Below, one piece after another: positions 44,982 through 52,713 of a stretch of DNA of 64,000 nucleotides. The DNA lies in NCBI GenBank assembly GCA_944380515.1, contig CALWHT010000058.1, positions 1 through 64,000 of the forward strand, read 5' to 3'. Made by a program: the position numbers and the translations under genes. This DNA comes from an uncultured Roseburia sp. (lineage in GTDB: Bacteria; Bacillota; Clostridia; Lachnospirales; Lachnospiraceae). Under the pieces are notes generated by a model. The model was not told the DNA's origin. It made no database searches and saw only the letters and a program-made list of their open reading frames with translations. How positions within the stretch are numbered: the first letter of the stretch is position 1; each line of letters begins with the position of its first letter.

Positions 44982-45001
44982 CAGGGAATCCATGGAAGTG
45001 T

Positions 45002-45030
45002 TTGCATGCGCAAATTCTTGATGTTAGAAT
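45002..45030 (+). promoter_or_regulatory. Promoter of the autolysin gene, with palindrome over the -35 box
   Basis: TTGCAT (45002-45007), 17 bases, TAGAAT (45025-45030). The -35 region lies in the inverted repeat TTTGC-ATGC-GCAAA (45001-45014), which could be a repressor site. The GAAGGAGC ribosome binding site is near 45048-45055. Confidence 0.6.
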
Positions 45031-45070
45031 CATAGGGAAAATTGATTGAAGGAGCTAAGAGAGAAATAAT

Positions 45071-48000
45071 ATGAAGAAACGGTTATTGACAATGATGATG
45101 GCGCTTTGCTTGACATTTACGTCGTTGCCTGCGGAGGCGGCAGTATATACGGGCGTGGCGGATACCACGGAAGTGGTTGTCGAGACAACGGAAGAGGAAA
45201 GTACGGCTGTGGAGCCGCGGACAGAAACAGAGGAGACAGAAGTCATGGAGTCGGGAGAAACCGAAGGGCCGGAGGGCACCGGGCAGCAGCCGGAAGGTAC
45301 AGGTATGGAAGAAACCGAGACCGTGACAGAGAATACCGAGATATCGGAAGAACCGGTCGAAGGCGGGACGGAGAATATCGGGACGGAAGACACACAAGGG
45401 CCTGTGTCGGAGGAAATAACGACAGAAGAAATTTCGACGGAAGAAACCGAAGAACTTGAGACAGAAGAAATTCTGCCGGTGGAAATTCCGACCGAAGAAA
45501 CCGAAGTGCTTGAAGCTGAAGAGCTTGAGACAGAAGAAATTCCGACGGAAGAAGTGACGGAGGAGGAAACCGAAGAGACGGAAGAAGCGGCATTGAATTT
45601 TGTTATGGTCGAATCTTCCGAGGTCACGACACCGGGCACGCAGAATATCGTGGCCAGCGTGGGAACCGAGGAGATGGATTTGGAAAATCCGGTTCTCATA
45701 TACAAAGATCTCACGACCGGAAAAGAATACCGGGCGCAGGCCGCTGCCAGAGCGCAGGACATGATGTTGTTTGCCGTTGAGTTTTCGGAGACGGGGGACA
45801 GCGGCGAGTATCAGCTTGTGGGGATTTCTTATCAGGAAGACGGCATAGAGCATCAGATAGAAATGGCCGGATTGGAGATGGATGTCCGGTTTGGTGTGAA
45901 TACATCCGTGGAGACGGAGCCGGATCAGGTGCTTGCCGAGGAAGCCGCGCTCGCCGATGTGGATGCGGATGTGGTTACGATGGATGAAAACGGCGAGATT
46001 ATATCGGAGAATACCGTTGAGGATGTGTTAAATAACGGAATTGACGGTGAGGCGATTACGAAGAGCAGCATGATAAAGGGTGCAAGTGGCAATCTTGTGG
46101 TTGTGCTGGACCCGGGACATGACGATTCGCATACCGGGGCCTCCTATTACGGGGCAAAGGAGCAGGAGCTCGTTCTGAAAATCGCACAGTACTGCCGGGA
46201 AGAGTTAAATACGTACAGTGGCGTAACGGTATATATGACCAGGGAGTCGGGAGCCTGTCCCAATGGAGGAAGCAGTGTGACATCAGGTACCTGTAATGAA
46301 GCAAGGGTGGCATATGCGAAAAGCGTCGGGGCCAATGTGTATGTGAGCTTTCATCTGAATGCAAGCGCAAGCAGCAGCGCAAACGGCGTGGGCATTTATT
46401 ATCCGAACAGTAATTATAGGCCGGACATTGGAGAGGTAGGAAAAGGGCTGGCGACCTCTATTTACAACAAGCTGACAGCGCTTGGGTTGAAACAGTGGTC
46501 GGACGGGACAATGATTTGGAACGCCAATACAGATAAGTATGACGACGGTTCTGCAGCCGATTACCTGGGAGTGATTCGAAACAGTAAGCTGGCAGGAATC
46601 CCGGCGGTTTTAATCGAGCATGCGTTTATCAGCGGAACTTCCGATTTCAACAATTTTTTAAGCTCTGACGAAAAGCTAAAGACTCTCGGTGTTGCAGATG
46701 CGACGGCGATTGCGGAATATTACGGGCTGAAAAAGAAATCATCAAAACCGGAGATTACCTATACGCAGTCCAGAAGCGACGGCTCTTTGAAAATCCAGTG
46801 GGGAGCGGTAGCGGATGCGTCATATTACGAGGTATGGCGCGATACGAAAAATGCGTATAGTTATCAGAAAATCGCGGAGGTATCGGATGCCACGTCCTAT
46901 TTTGATAAAGACCTAAAAGCAGGAACAAAATATTATTATCTTATTCGTGCGGTATATGAAGATTCTACAACAAGTGACTATTCAGAGTATGCAACAGGGT
47001 GTGCACTTGAGCAGCCCGGGATATCCTACATAAAGTCTGAGAGCAGCAAAAAGATTGAAATTGCATGGGAAAAGGTAAGCGGAGCGGAAGGCTATCTTAT
47101 TTTCCGGGAAAATAACGATACCGGAAAATATGAACAGGTGAAAAAAATTACGTCAGCAAATACGCTCACTTATGTTGATGAAGTAAAATCAAACAATAAG
47201 AGCTACAGCTATAAAATTCAGGCGTATAATACAAATAACGGTAAACAGGGAGTCAGCAAATATTCCGAGGTAAAATCCGGAAAAGCAGTCGGAAAACCGA
47301 CGGTTACCTCCGTCATCTCGCAGGAGCAGAACACACTTGAAATCACCTGGAAAAAGGTAAGCGGCGCAAGCGGTTATGTAATTAGCCGCAGCACGAAAAA
47401 GGGCAGCGGGTTTAAAAAAATTGCGACTGTGTCGGGAGGAAGCAAGACCTCCTATGAGGATGACAGCGTCAAAAAGGCAACCACCTATTATTATAAGGTG
47501 CAGGCGTATAATGAAAACGACGGAATAACGGGCTACAGCGGATATTCTTCGGCGGTGAGCGGGAAGACCGTAGCAAAGACCAAAATTACTTCTGTGGTGT
47601 CCTATAAGTCCACATCGCTTAAGGTAAGTTGGAAAAAGGTAAGTGATGCCTATGGGTACCGTGTGAAGCGCAGCACCAGCAAAAACGGTACTTATAAGGT
47701 GATTAAGACTGTGAAGTCGAAAAATACGACGACTTATACAGATAATAGCGTGAAAACGGGCACGACCTATTATTATAAGGTAGAGACCATTGCAAAAAAT
47801 AACGGAAGTACCGGCTACAGCGGTGATTCTGCTGCAGTAAGCGGAAAAACGGCTGCAAAAACCAAGATAAATTACGTGGTTTCCAACGGCAGCAGAACGC
47901 TGGAAATTAATTGGCAGCAGGTAAGCGGCGCTTATGGTTATCGTGTGAAGCGCAGCACCAGCAGAAATGGAACCTATAAAATTGTAGCGACGATTACGGG

Positions 48001-49495
48001 AAAAAGTAAGACCACCTATAAGGATGCCGGATTGACGGCAGGGAAAACTTATTATTACAGGGTAGAAGTTATCAATAAGGTCAATGGAAAGAAAGGCTAC
48101 AGCGGAAATTCGGCATCGGCATCAGGAAAGACATTAAAGACAACCACTATTACATCCGTGAAGGCCCAAAGCAGTACGTCTATGAGCCTTACCTGGAAAA
48201 AGGTAAGCGGCGCAACAGGGTATCAGATTTACAGAAGTACGAAAAAGAGCAGCGGTTTTCAGAAGATAGCGACAGTTGGGGGGGCCGGCACAGTAACCTA
48301 CAAGGACACCGGCCTTAGCGCAGGCAAAACTTACTACTATAAAGTACGCGCCTGCAAGGTTGGAAGTAAGAAGACAGGTGTGGCGTCTTTTTCTAAAGTT
48401 CAGAAAGCATGGACGTTGAAAAAGGTGGAGATATCCCAGGTTGAGAGCGCTGCCGGGGATGCGGTAACATTAAAATGGAATAAAGTATCAAATGCCAGCG
48501 GCTATACGGTATACCGCAGTTCCAGTCCTTCCAGCGGTTTTAAGAAAATAGCCGGTATTTCGTCCGGAAATACACTGACTTATACGGATAAGACTGTAGA
48601 GACGGGAAATGTATATTATTACCGGATTGCAGCGAATAATAAAATTACCGGAAATAAGATGGGACGTGGAGATTACAGTGATACGCTTGCGGTTCCGGTT
48701 CTTTCGAAGGGGAGAATTACGTCCGTTTCCTACGAATCCGGCGAAGCTTTCAACATTTCATGGAAAATGGCAGACGGAGCGGACGGCTATCAGCTTTACT
48801 ATAGTCTTTCGCAGAACAGCGGGTATAAAATGCTGGCAACAACATCGGACACAAGCTATATGCACAATGGCCTGACGGAAGGAGCAACCTATTACTACAA
48901 GGTGCGGGCTTATGTCAAATTGGATAATGGTTCTACGCTTTACGGGGACTGGTCCGCTGTAAAGTCACAGGCAGCAGCCCATGAGATTATGGGGACAAGC
49001 AGTGTGACGGTTGCGCAGATGACGTCATATTACAATGCAAGATACACATTTCCATCCGCAGTGTATGCGGGCAGAGGCGCTTCCACGGCAGAACAGTTTT
49101 TTACGATTTTGAAAGAGGAGGCGGACGCAGAGGGCGTAAAAGCAGAAGTCTTGTTCGCCCAGGTAATGTTGGAAACCGGTGGACTGAAATTCGGCGGTGA
49201 TGTCGCTGCGGAGCAGTGTAACTTCGGTGGGCTGGGAGCCACTGGAAATGGCGTGTCGGGAGAGACATTTGCGGATGTCAGGACCGGACTTCGGGCGCAG
49301 ACCCAGCATCTGAAAGCGTATGCCAGCACGGCGGCGTTGAATAATTCGTGTGTTGACAGCCGATTCCAGTATGTTACGCGGGGGTGTGCCCCCTACGTGG
49401 AGTGGCTTGCCATTCCGCAGAATCCGTATGGAAAGGGCTGGGCGGCAGATGCCGATTATGGTACAAAATTATTAAAAATTATAAATAGTTTGTAA
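45071..49495 (+). CDS. Secreted bifunctional autolysin: amidase, eight FnIII repeats, glucosaminidase
   Basis: A 1474-residue exported wall hydrolase. A signal peptide (KKRLLTMMMALCLTFTSLPAEA) is followed by a Thr/Glu-rich stretch (about residues 30-175) and a domain of about 150 residues I cannot name. An N-acetylmuramoyl-L-alanine amidase (Amidase_3) spans about 340-555, with VVLDPGHDD, the Glu of KEQE, SFHLNA and catalytic IEHAF. Eight fibronectin type III repeats follow, each about 90 residues (about 560-1300), with the recurring pattern TWKKVSGA-GY and TYYYKV. The C-terminus (about 1315-1474) is a glucosaminidase with QVMLETGG as catalytic motif. No LPXTG, SLH or choline-binding motif is seen. 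It has its own promoter between the two glycopolymer modules. Confidence 0.88.
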   Translation: MKKRLLTMMMALCLTFTSLPAEAAVYTGVADTTEVVVETTEEESTAVEPRTETEETEVMESGETEGPEGTGQQPEGTGMEETETVTENTEISEEPVEGGTENIGTEDTQGPVSEEITTEEISTEETEELETEEILPVEIPTEETEVLEAEELETEEIPTEEVTEEETEETEEAALNFVMVESSEVTTPGTQNIVASVGTEEMDLENPVLIYKDLTTGKEYRAQAAARAQDMMLFAVEFSETGDSGEYQLVGISYQEDGIEHQIEMAGLEMDVRFGVNTSVETEPDQVLAEEAALADVDADVVTMDENGEIISENTVEDVLNNGIDGEAITKSSMIKGASGNLVVVLDPGHDDSHTGASYYGAKEQELVLKIAQYCREELNTYSGVTVYMTRESGACPNGGSSVTSGTCNEARVAYAKSVGANVYVSFHLNASASSSANGVGIYYPNSNYRPDIGEVGKGLATSIYNKLTALGLKQWSDGTMIWNANTDKYDDGSAADYLGVIRNSKLAGIPAVLIEHAFISGTSDFNNFLSSDEKLKTLGVADATAIAEYYGLKKKSSKPEITYTQSRSDGSLKIQWGAVADASYYEVWRDTKNAYSYQKIAEVSDATSYFDKDLKAGTKYYYLIRAVYEDSTTSDYSEYATGCALEQPGISYIKSESSKKIEIAWEKVSGAEGYLIFRENNDTGKYEQVKKITSANTLTYVDEVKSNNKSYSYKIQAYNTNNGKQGVSKYSEVKSGKAVGKPTVTSVISQEQNTLEITWKKVSGASGYVISRSTKKGSGFKKIATVSGGSKTSYEDDSVKKATTYYYKVQAYNENDGITGYSGYSSAVSGKTVAKTKITSVVSYKSTSLKVSWKKVSDAYGYRVKRSTSKNGTYKVIKTVKSKNTTTYTDNSVKTGTTYYYKVETIAKNNGSTGYSGDSAAVSGKTAAKTKINYVVSNGSRTLEINWQQVSGAYGYRVKRSTSRNGTYKIVATITGKSKTTYKDAGLTAGKTYYYRVEVINKVNGKKGYSGNSASASGKTLKTTTITSVKAQSSTSMSLTWKKVSGATGYQIYRSTKKSSGFQKIATVGGAGTVTYKDTGLSAGKTYYYKVRACKVGSKKTGVASFSKVQKAWTLKKVEISQVESAAGDAVTLKWNKVSNASGYTVYRSSSPSSGFKKIAGISSGNTLTYTDKTVETGNVYYYRIAANNKITGNKMGRGDYSDTLAVPVLSKGRITSVSYESGEAFNISWKMADGADGYQLYYSLSQNSGYKMLATTSDTSYMHNGLTEGATYYYKVRAYVKLDNGSTLYGDWSAVKSQAAAHEIMGTSSVTVAQMTSYYNARYTFPSAVYAGRGASTAEQFFTILKEEADAEGVKAEVLFAQVMLETGGLKFGGDVAAEQCNFGGLGATGNGVSGETFADVRTGLRAQTQHLKAYASTAALNNSCVDSRFQYVTRGCAPYVEWLAIPQNPYGKGWAADADYGTKLLKIINSL
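45160..45593 (+). repeat. Thr/Glu-rich low-complexity coding region of the autolysin
   Basis: Reiterated ETEE, TEEI, and STEETEELETEEIL-type codons give a strongly acidic, probably disordered stretch. At DNA level it is built of near-repeats of GAAGAAATT-CGACGGAAGAA, so it may change length by recombination. Confidence 0.7.
46740..48975 (+). repeat. Eight tandem fibronectin type III coding repeats
   Basis: Units of roughly 270-285 bases encode the FnIII array of the autolysin. Repeats 4 and 5 are the most alike: both read GYRVKRSTS-NGTYK near their middle. Repeat starts are marked by KPEITYTQ, QPGISYIK, KPTVTSVI, KTKITSVV, KTKINYVV, TTTITSVK, KKVEISQV and KGRITSVS. Confidence 0.8.
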
Positions 49496-49518
49496 TGTAT
49501 GGAATTTTCTGCTAAAAT
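49490..49518 (+). promoter_or_regulatory. Promoter of the ABC export/teichoic-acid-type operon
   Basis: TTGTAA (49490-49495, overlapping the autolysin stop), 17 bases, TAAAAT (49513-49518). No terminator hairpin was seen between the autolysin and this promoter. Confidence 0.55.
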
Positions 49519-49552
49519 AGAACGGCGATTAACAGAATTGGTGGGATAGTGA

Positions 49553-50329
49553 ATGAAGAAATATATTGATAATTTTTTGCAATACAGATTTTTGTTGGGA
49601 CAATTGGTGAAAAAGGGAATTAAACTGAAATACAGGCGTTCGTATTTGGGAATAATCTGGTCCCTGTTGGAACCGTTGCTTACCATGATCGTCCTGTCAA
49701 TTGTTTTTGGTACGTTGTTTGGCAACCATACGAGAGAGTTTCCGGTTTATATTCTGACCGGACGACTGCTGTATTCCTTTTTTTCTTCGTCGACGAAAGC
49801 ATCATTAAGGTCTATCCGTGCTCATTCGGCGATGATTAAAAAGGTATATGTTCCGAAATATTTATACACCATGTCGACAGTGCTGTACAATTATGTTATA
49901 TTTTTAATCTCATTGATTGTGCTTGTAATAGTCGCTGTTGTTCTTGGGGTATATCCCACGATATATCTGATACAGGCTCCCATTGCACTTCTTTTAATTC
50001 TGGTGCTTGCCTATGGCTGTGGGATGATTTTGGCTACGATAGGTGTATTTTTCCGCGATATGGAATATCTGTGGTCAGTAGCACTTATGCTGGTTATGTA
50101 TACAAGTGCAATTTTTTACTATCCGGAGCGGTTGCTGAAAAGCGGATGGGACTGGATTCTCCAATACAATCCGCTGTACTGTATTATCACGATATTCCGT
50201 GCGTCTATTTTCGGAGAGTTGATGGACATGCGCAATTTCATATATGCTGCTGTGTTCAGTGTTGCCTGTCTGGTGATCGGAATGGTTGTCTTTAAAAAGA
50301 ATCAGGATAGATTTATATTGTATATTTAG
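49553..50329 (+). CDS. tagG: Polysaccharide/teichoic-acid ABC exporter permease (TagG/Wzm type)
   Basis: A 258-residue ABC-2 membrane protein with six helices. The N-terminal amphipathic stretch FLLGQLVKKGIKLKYRRSYLG with IIWSLLEPLLTMIVLSIVFG is the hallmark of Wzm/TagG. The C-terminal half has DMEYLWSVALMLVMYTSAIF-YYPE and NPLYCIITIFRASIFGE. It forms the channel that exports a finished lipid-linked polymer. It starts 57 bases after the autolysin and is followed after 18 bases by its ATPase. The gene symbol is by family; the polymer could be teichoic acid or a polysaccharide. Confidence 0.88.
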   Translation: MKKYIDNFLQYRFLLGQLVKKGIKLKYRRSYLGIIWSLLEPLLTMIVLSIVFGTLFGNHTREFPVYILTGRLLYSFFSSSTKASLRSIRAHSAMIKKVYVPKYLYTMSTVLYNYVIFLISLIVLVIVAVVLGVYPTIYLIQAPIALLLILVLAYGCGMILATIGVFFRDMEYLWSVALMLVMYTSAIFYYPERLLKSGWDWILQYNPLYCIITIFRASIFGELMDMRNFIYAAVFSVACLVIGMVVFKKNQDRFILYI

Positions 50330-50347
50330 AGAGGAAGCTGGTGGAAT

Positions 50348-51109
50348 ATGGGGAAGCCCGCAGTTGTTGTTGAGCATGTAAGTATGAAATTCAATTTAAG
50401 CAAGGAGAAGGTGGACAGCTTAAAGGATTACATTATAAAATCGTTGAAAAGACAAATACAATATAATGAATTCTGGGCGCTGAAGGATGTCTCATTTACA
50501 ATCGAAAAAGGGGATAAGGTAGGTATCCTTGGTCTGAATGGGGCAGGAAAGAGTACATTGCTTAAAATCATTGCCGGGGTATTTAAACCGACGGAAGGCA
50601 CCGTAAAAAAATACGGAAAGGTGGTTCCCCTGCTTGAACTTGGAGCAGGCTTTGACCCGCAATATACGGGCAGGGAGAATATTTACCTGTATGGTGCGAT
50701 GCTTGGTTACAGCAAGGAATTTCTTGATGAGAAGTATGATGAGATAGTGGAATTTTCCGAGTTGGAAGACTTTATAGATGTGCCGATTAAAAATTATTCG
50801 TCAGGAATGAAAGCACGTCTCGGATTTTCGATTGCGACGGCGGTCACACCTAAGATTCTGATTCTGGATGAGGTGCTTTCGGTTGGAGATGCCAGATTCC
50901 GCAGGAAGAGCGAGCAGAAGATTATGGATATGTTTGACGCGGGCGTGACGGTGTTGTTTGTCTCCCATTCACTGGCGCAGGTAAAGCGTCTTTGTAATAA
51001 GGCGATGATATTAAAAAACGGAAAACTTGTGGATTATGGCGCTACCAGTGAGATAGCGCCCAAGTATCGAAGAATGGTAAAGCGGGCGGAGCGTCAGAAT
51101 GAGAAATAA
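50348..51109 (+). CDS. tagH: Polysaccharide/teichoic-acid ABC exporter ATPase (TagH/Wzt type)
   Basis: A 253-residue ATPase. GILGLNGAGKSTLLKIIAGV is the Walker A, LLELGAGFDPQYTGRENIYL the Wzt/TagH-specific region, NYSSGMKARLGFSIAT the signature and ILILDEVLSVGDARF the Walker B. The protein stops right after the nucleotide-binding domain, so it lacks the C-terminal substrate-binding or extracellular domain found in long Wzt or TagH. That is common where the chain end is not a recognition signal. AGAGGAAGCTGG precedes the ATG. It overlaps the next gene by 11 bases. Confidence 0.9.
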   Translation: MGKPAVVVEHVSMKFNLSKEKVDSLKDYIIKSLKRQIQYNEFWALKDVSFTIEKGDKVGILGLNGAGKSTLLKIIAGVFKPTEGTVKKYGKVVPLLELGAGFDPQYTGRENIYLYGAMLGYSKEFLDEKYDEIVEFSELEDFIDVPIKNYSSGMKARLGFSIATAVTPKILILDEVLSVGDARFRRKSEQKIMDMFDAGVTVLFVSHSLAQVKRLCNKAMILKNGKLVDYGATSEIAPKYRRMVKRAERQNEK

Positions 51110-52271
51110 ATGGATACAGTTGCTGAAGGGACAGATTGCGCTGTGGCTGGCGGGAAAACATACCGAGCCGCAAAAATGGATTTTCTCGTCCGTGGAAAAC
51201 AGAGAATTTAATTACAATTCCAAATATCTGTTTTTATATGTAAAAGAGCATTTTCCTCAGATTGAGCCGTATTATGTTGTAAATGATGAAAAAAAACGCA
51301 GAGAATTGGAAGAGACATATGGAGCCTGTTTTATCGAGACGAAATCTGTACGTGGAATGTGTCAGGCGTGCAGGGCAGGGGTCTGGTTTACGTCAGCGGG
51401 CCTGCCGGTATATGCATTCGGAAGTGGAAAGCACCATACAATCGTGAATCTCTGGCATGGTGTGCCGCTGAAAAAAATTGCATTAGCGGAAGAACATGCG
51501 TCAAGATTTCAGCGCCTGTATTTTAAAAAAATATTTTCGGAAAATTACACCTGTATTCTGACTACATCGGAAACTCTCGTTCCGATTATGGCGGAAAGCT
51601 TCGGTGTTGACGAAAATAAAATCAAAGTATGGGGGCAGCCCAGAAATGACGCTATTTTAAACGGCAGGACAGAGGATAGGAAATTGCCTGACCGTCTGTC
51701 CAATCTGCCGGATTATAAAAAGGCGGTACTATATGCGCCTACTTATCGGGAATACGGGAAAACCCGTTTGTTTCCTTTTCCGGATATGGACCAAGAACGT
51801 TTGGAGCGCTGGCTAAAGGAGAACAGGACGCTGCTTTGCATCCGCACGCATATAGAGGAAAAGGAAGAAACCAGACCGTATACAGGGAAATGGGTTGTGG
51901 ATATAGGGACGGATGTAGTGGAAGACATTACGGAATATTTGCCGGCGTTCGATGCGCTTATCACAGATTATTCCAGTGTTTATATTGATTACTTGCTGCT
52001 TGACCGGCCCATTATTTTTTTGCCGTATGATAAAGAGCAATATTTGAAGGCGCGGGGAATGAATTTTTCGTATGACACAGTAACGCCGGGAGCAAAACCG
52101 GATAGTCTGGAAAACTTTCTTTTGGAGTTGTATCATGCGTTATATGGTGCAAAAGATCCCTATCAGCAGAAGCGCCGGGAAGTGAACAGCAAAATAAATC
52201 AGGTAACGGAGCCATGTGCGGAATTTATATGCAGGCAGATTTATGACATTGCCGGAGTAGGAGAGCGTTAA
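51099..52271 (+). CDS. CDP-glycerol glycerophosphotransferase family protein (TagB/TagF-like)
   Basis: A 390-residue peripheral membrane enzyme of the Glyphos_transf family, which moves glycerol-phosphate (or a related polyol phosphate) from CDP-glycerol onto a lipid-linked acceptor. Catalytic-type motifs are visible: NLWHGVPLKKIAL (His near residue 125), the GQPRNDA loop, and ALITDYSSVYIDYLLLDRPI near 290. The size fits a TagB-like primase or a single-module transferase rather than the two-part TagF. It overlaps the exporter ATPase by 11 bases and precedes the CDP-glycerol synthase. Confidence 0.88.
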   Translation: MRNKWIQLLKGQIALWLAGKHTEPQKWIFSSVENREFNYNSKYLFLYVKEHFPQIEPYYVVNDEKKRRELEETYGACFIETKSVRGMCQACRAGVWFTSAGLPVYAFGSGKHHTIVNLWHGVPLKKIALAEEHASRFQRLYFKKIFSENYTCILTTSETLVPIMAESFGVDENKIKVWGQPRNDAILNGRTEDRKLPDRLSNLPDYKKAVLYAPTYREYGKTRLFPFPDMDQERLERWLKENRTLLCIRTHIEEKEETRPYTGKWVVDIGTDVVEDITEYLPAFDALITDYSSVYIDYLLLDRPIIFLPYDKEQYLKARGMNFSYDTVTPGAKPDSLENFLLELYHALYGAKDPYQQKRREVNSKINQVTEPCAEFICRQIYDIAGVGER

Positions 52272-52296
52272 TATCAATAAGCGGAGGAGGATGGAA

Positions 52297-52713
52297 ATGA
52301 AAAAAGTGATTACCTATGGAACGTTTGATTTGCTGCATTATGGGCATGTCAATCTTTTGGAGAGAGCAAAAAAGATGGGGGATTATTTGATTGTAGTATT
52401 GTCTACGGATGAATTTAACTGGAAAGAAAAGCAGAAAAAATGCTATTTTACGTATGAGGAGAGAAAGCGTCTTCTTGAGGCTATCCGCTATGTGGATCTC
52501 GTGATTCCCGAGGAATCCTGGGAGCAGAAGATTTCGGATGTACAGGAGTATAAAATTGATACTTTTGTCATTGGTGATGACTGGGAGGGAAAGTTTGACT
52601 TTTTAAAAGAATATTGTGAAGTTGTTTATCTTCCCAGAACACCGGAAATTTCCACAACACAGATTAAGAAAGATTTAAAAAATAATGAAATTGATAAAAA
52701 AAGCGGTAAATAA
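52297..52713 (+). CDS. tagD: Glycerol-3-phosphate cytidylyltransferase
   Basis: Makes CDP-glycerol from CTP and glycerol-3-phosphate, the donor for the neighbouring transferases. The 138-residue protein starts KKVITYGTFDLLHYGHVNLL, with the nucleotidyltransferase HxGH motif at residues 14-17, and ends with the RTxxISTT motif (PRTPEISTTQIKK). ATG 52297 is preferred to 52291 because GGAGGAGG would touch the earlier codon. The 3' end overlaps the next gene by 29 bases. This gene is the strongest evidence that the locus makes a glycerol-phosphate-containing polymer. Confidence 0.95.
   Translation: MKKVITYGTFDLLHYGHVNLLERAKKMGDYLIVVLSTDEFNWKEKQKKCYFTYEERKRLLEAIRYVDLVIPEESWEQKISDVQEYKIDTFVIGDDWEGKFDFLKEYCEVVYLPRTPEISTTQIKKDLKNNEIDKKSGK

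Noticed and set aside
45055..45853. Serine-rich and phenylalanine-rich minus-strand frames opposite the autolysin N-terminus
   Set aside because: They are the complement of the Thr/Glu repeat region and have no independent start signals.
46740..48975. Evenly spaced repeats that might suggest a CRISPR array or satellite
   Set aside because: They are long (about 270-285 bases), diverged, in frame, and encode fibronectin type III domains.
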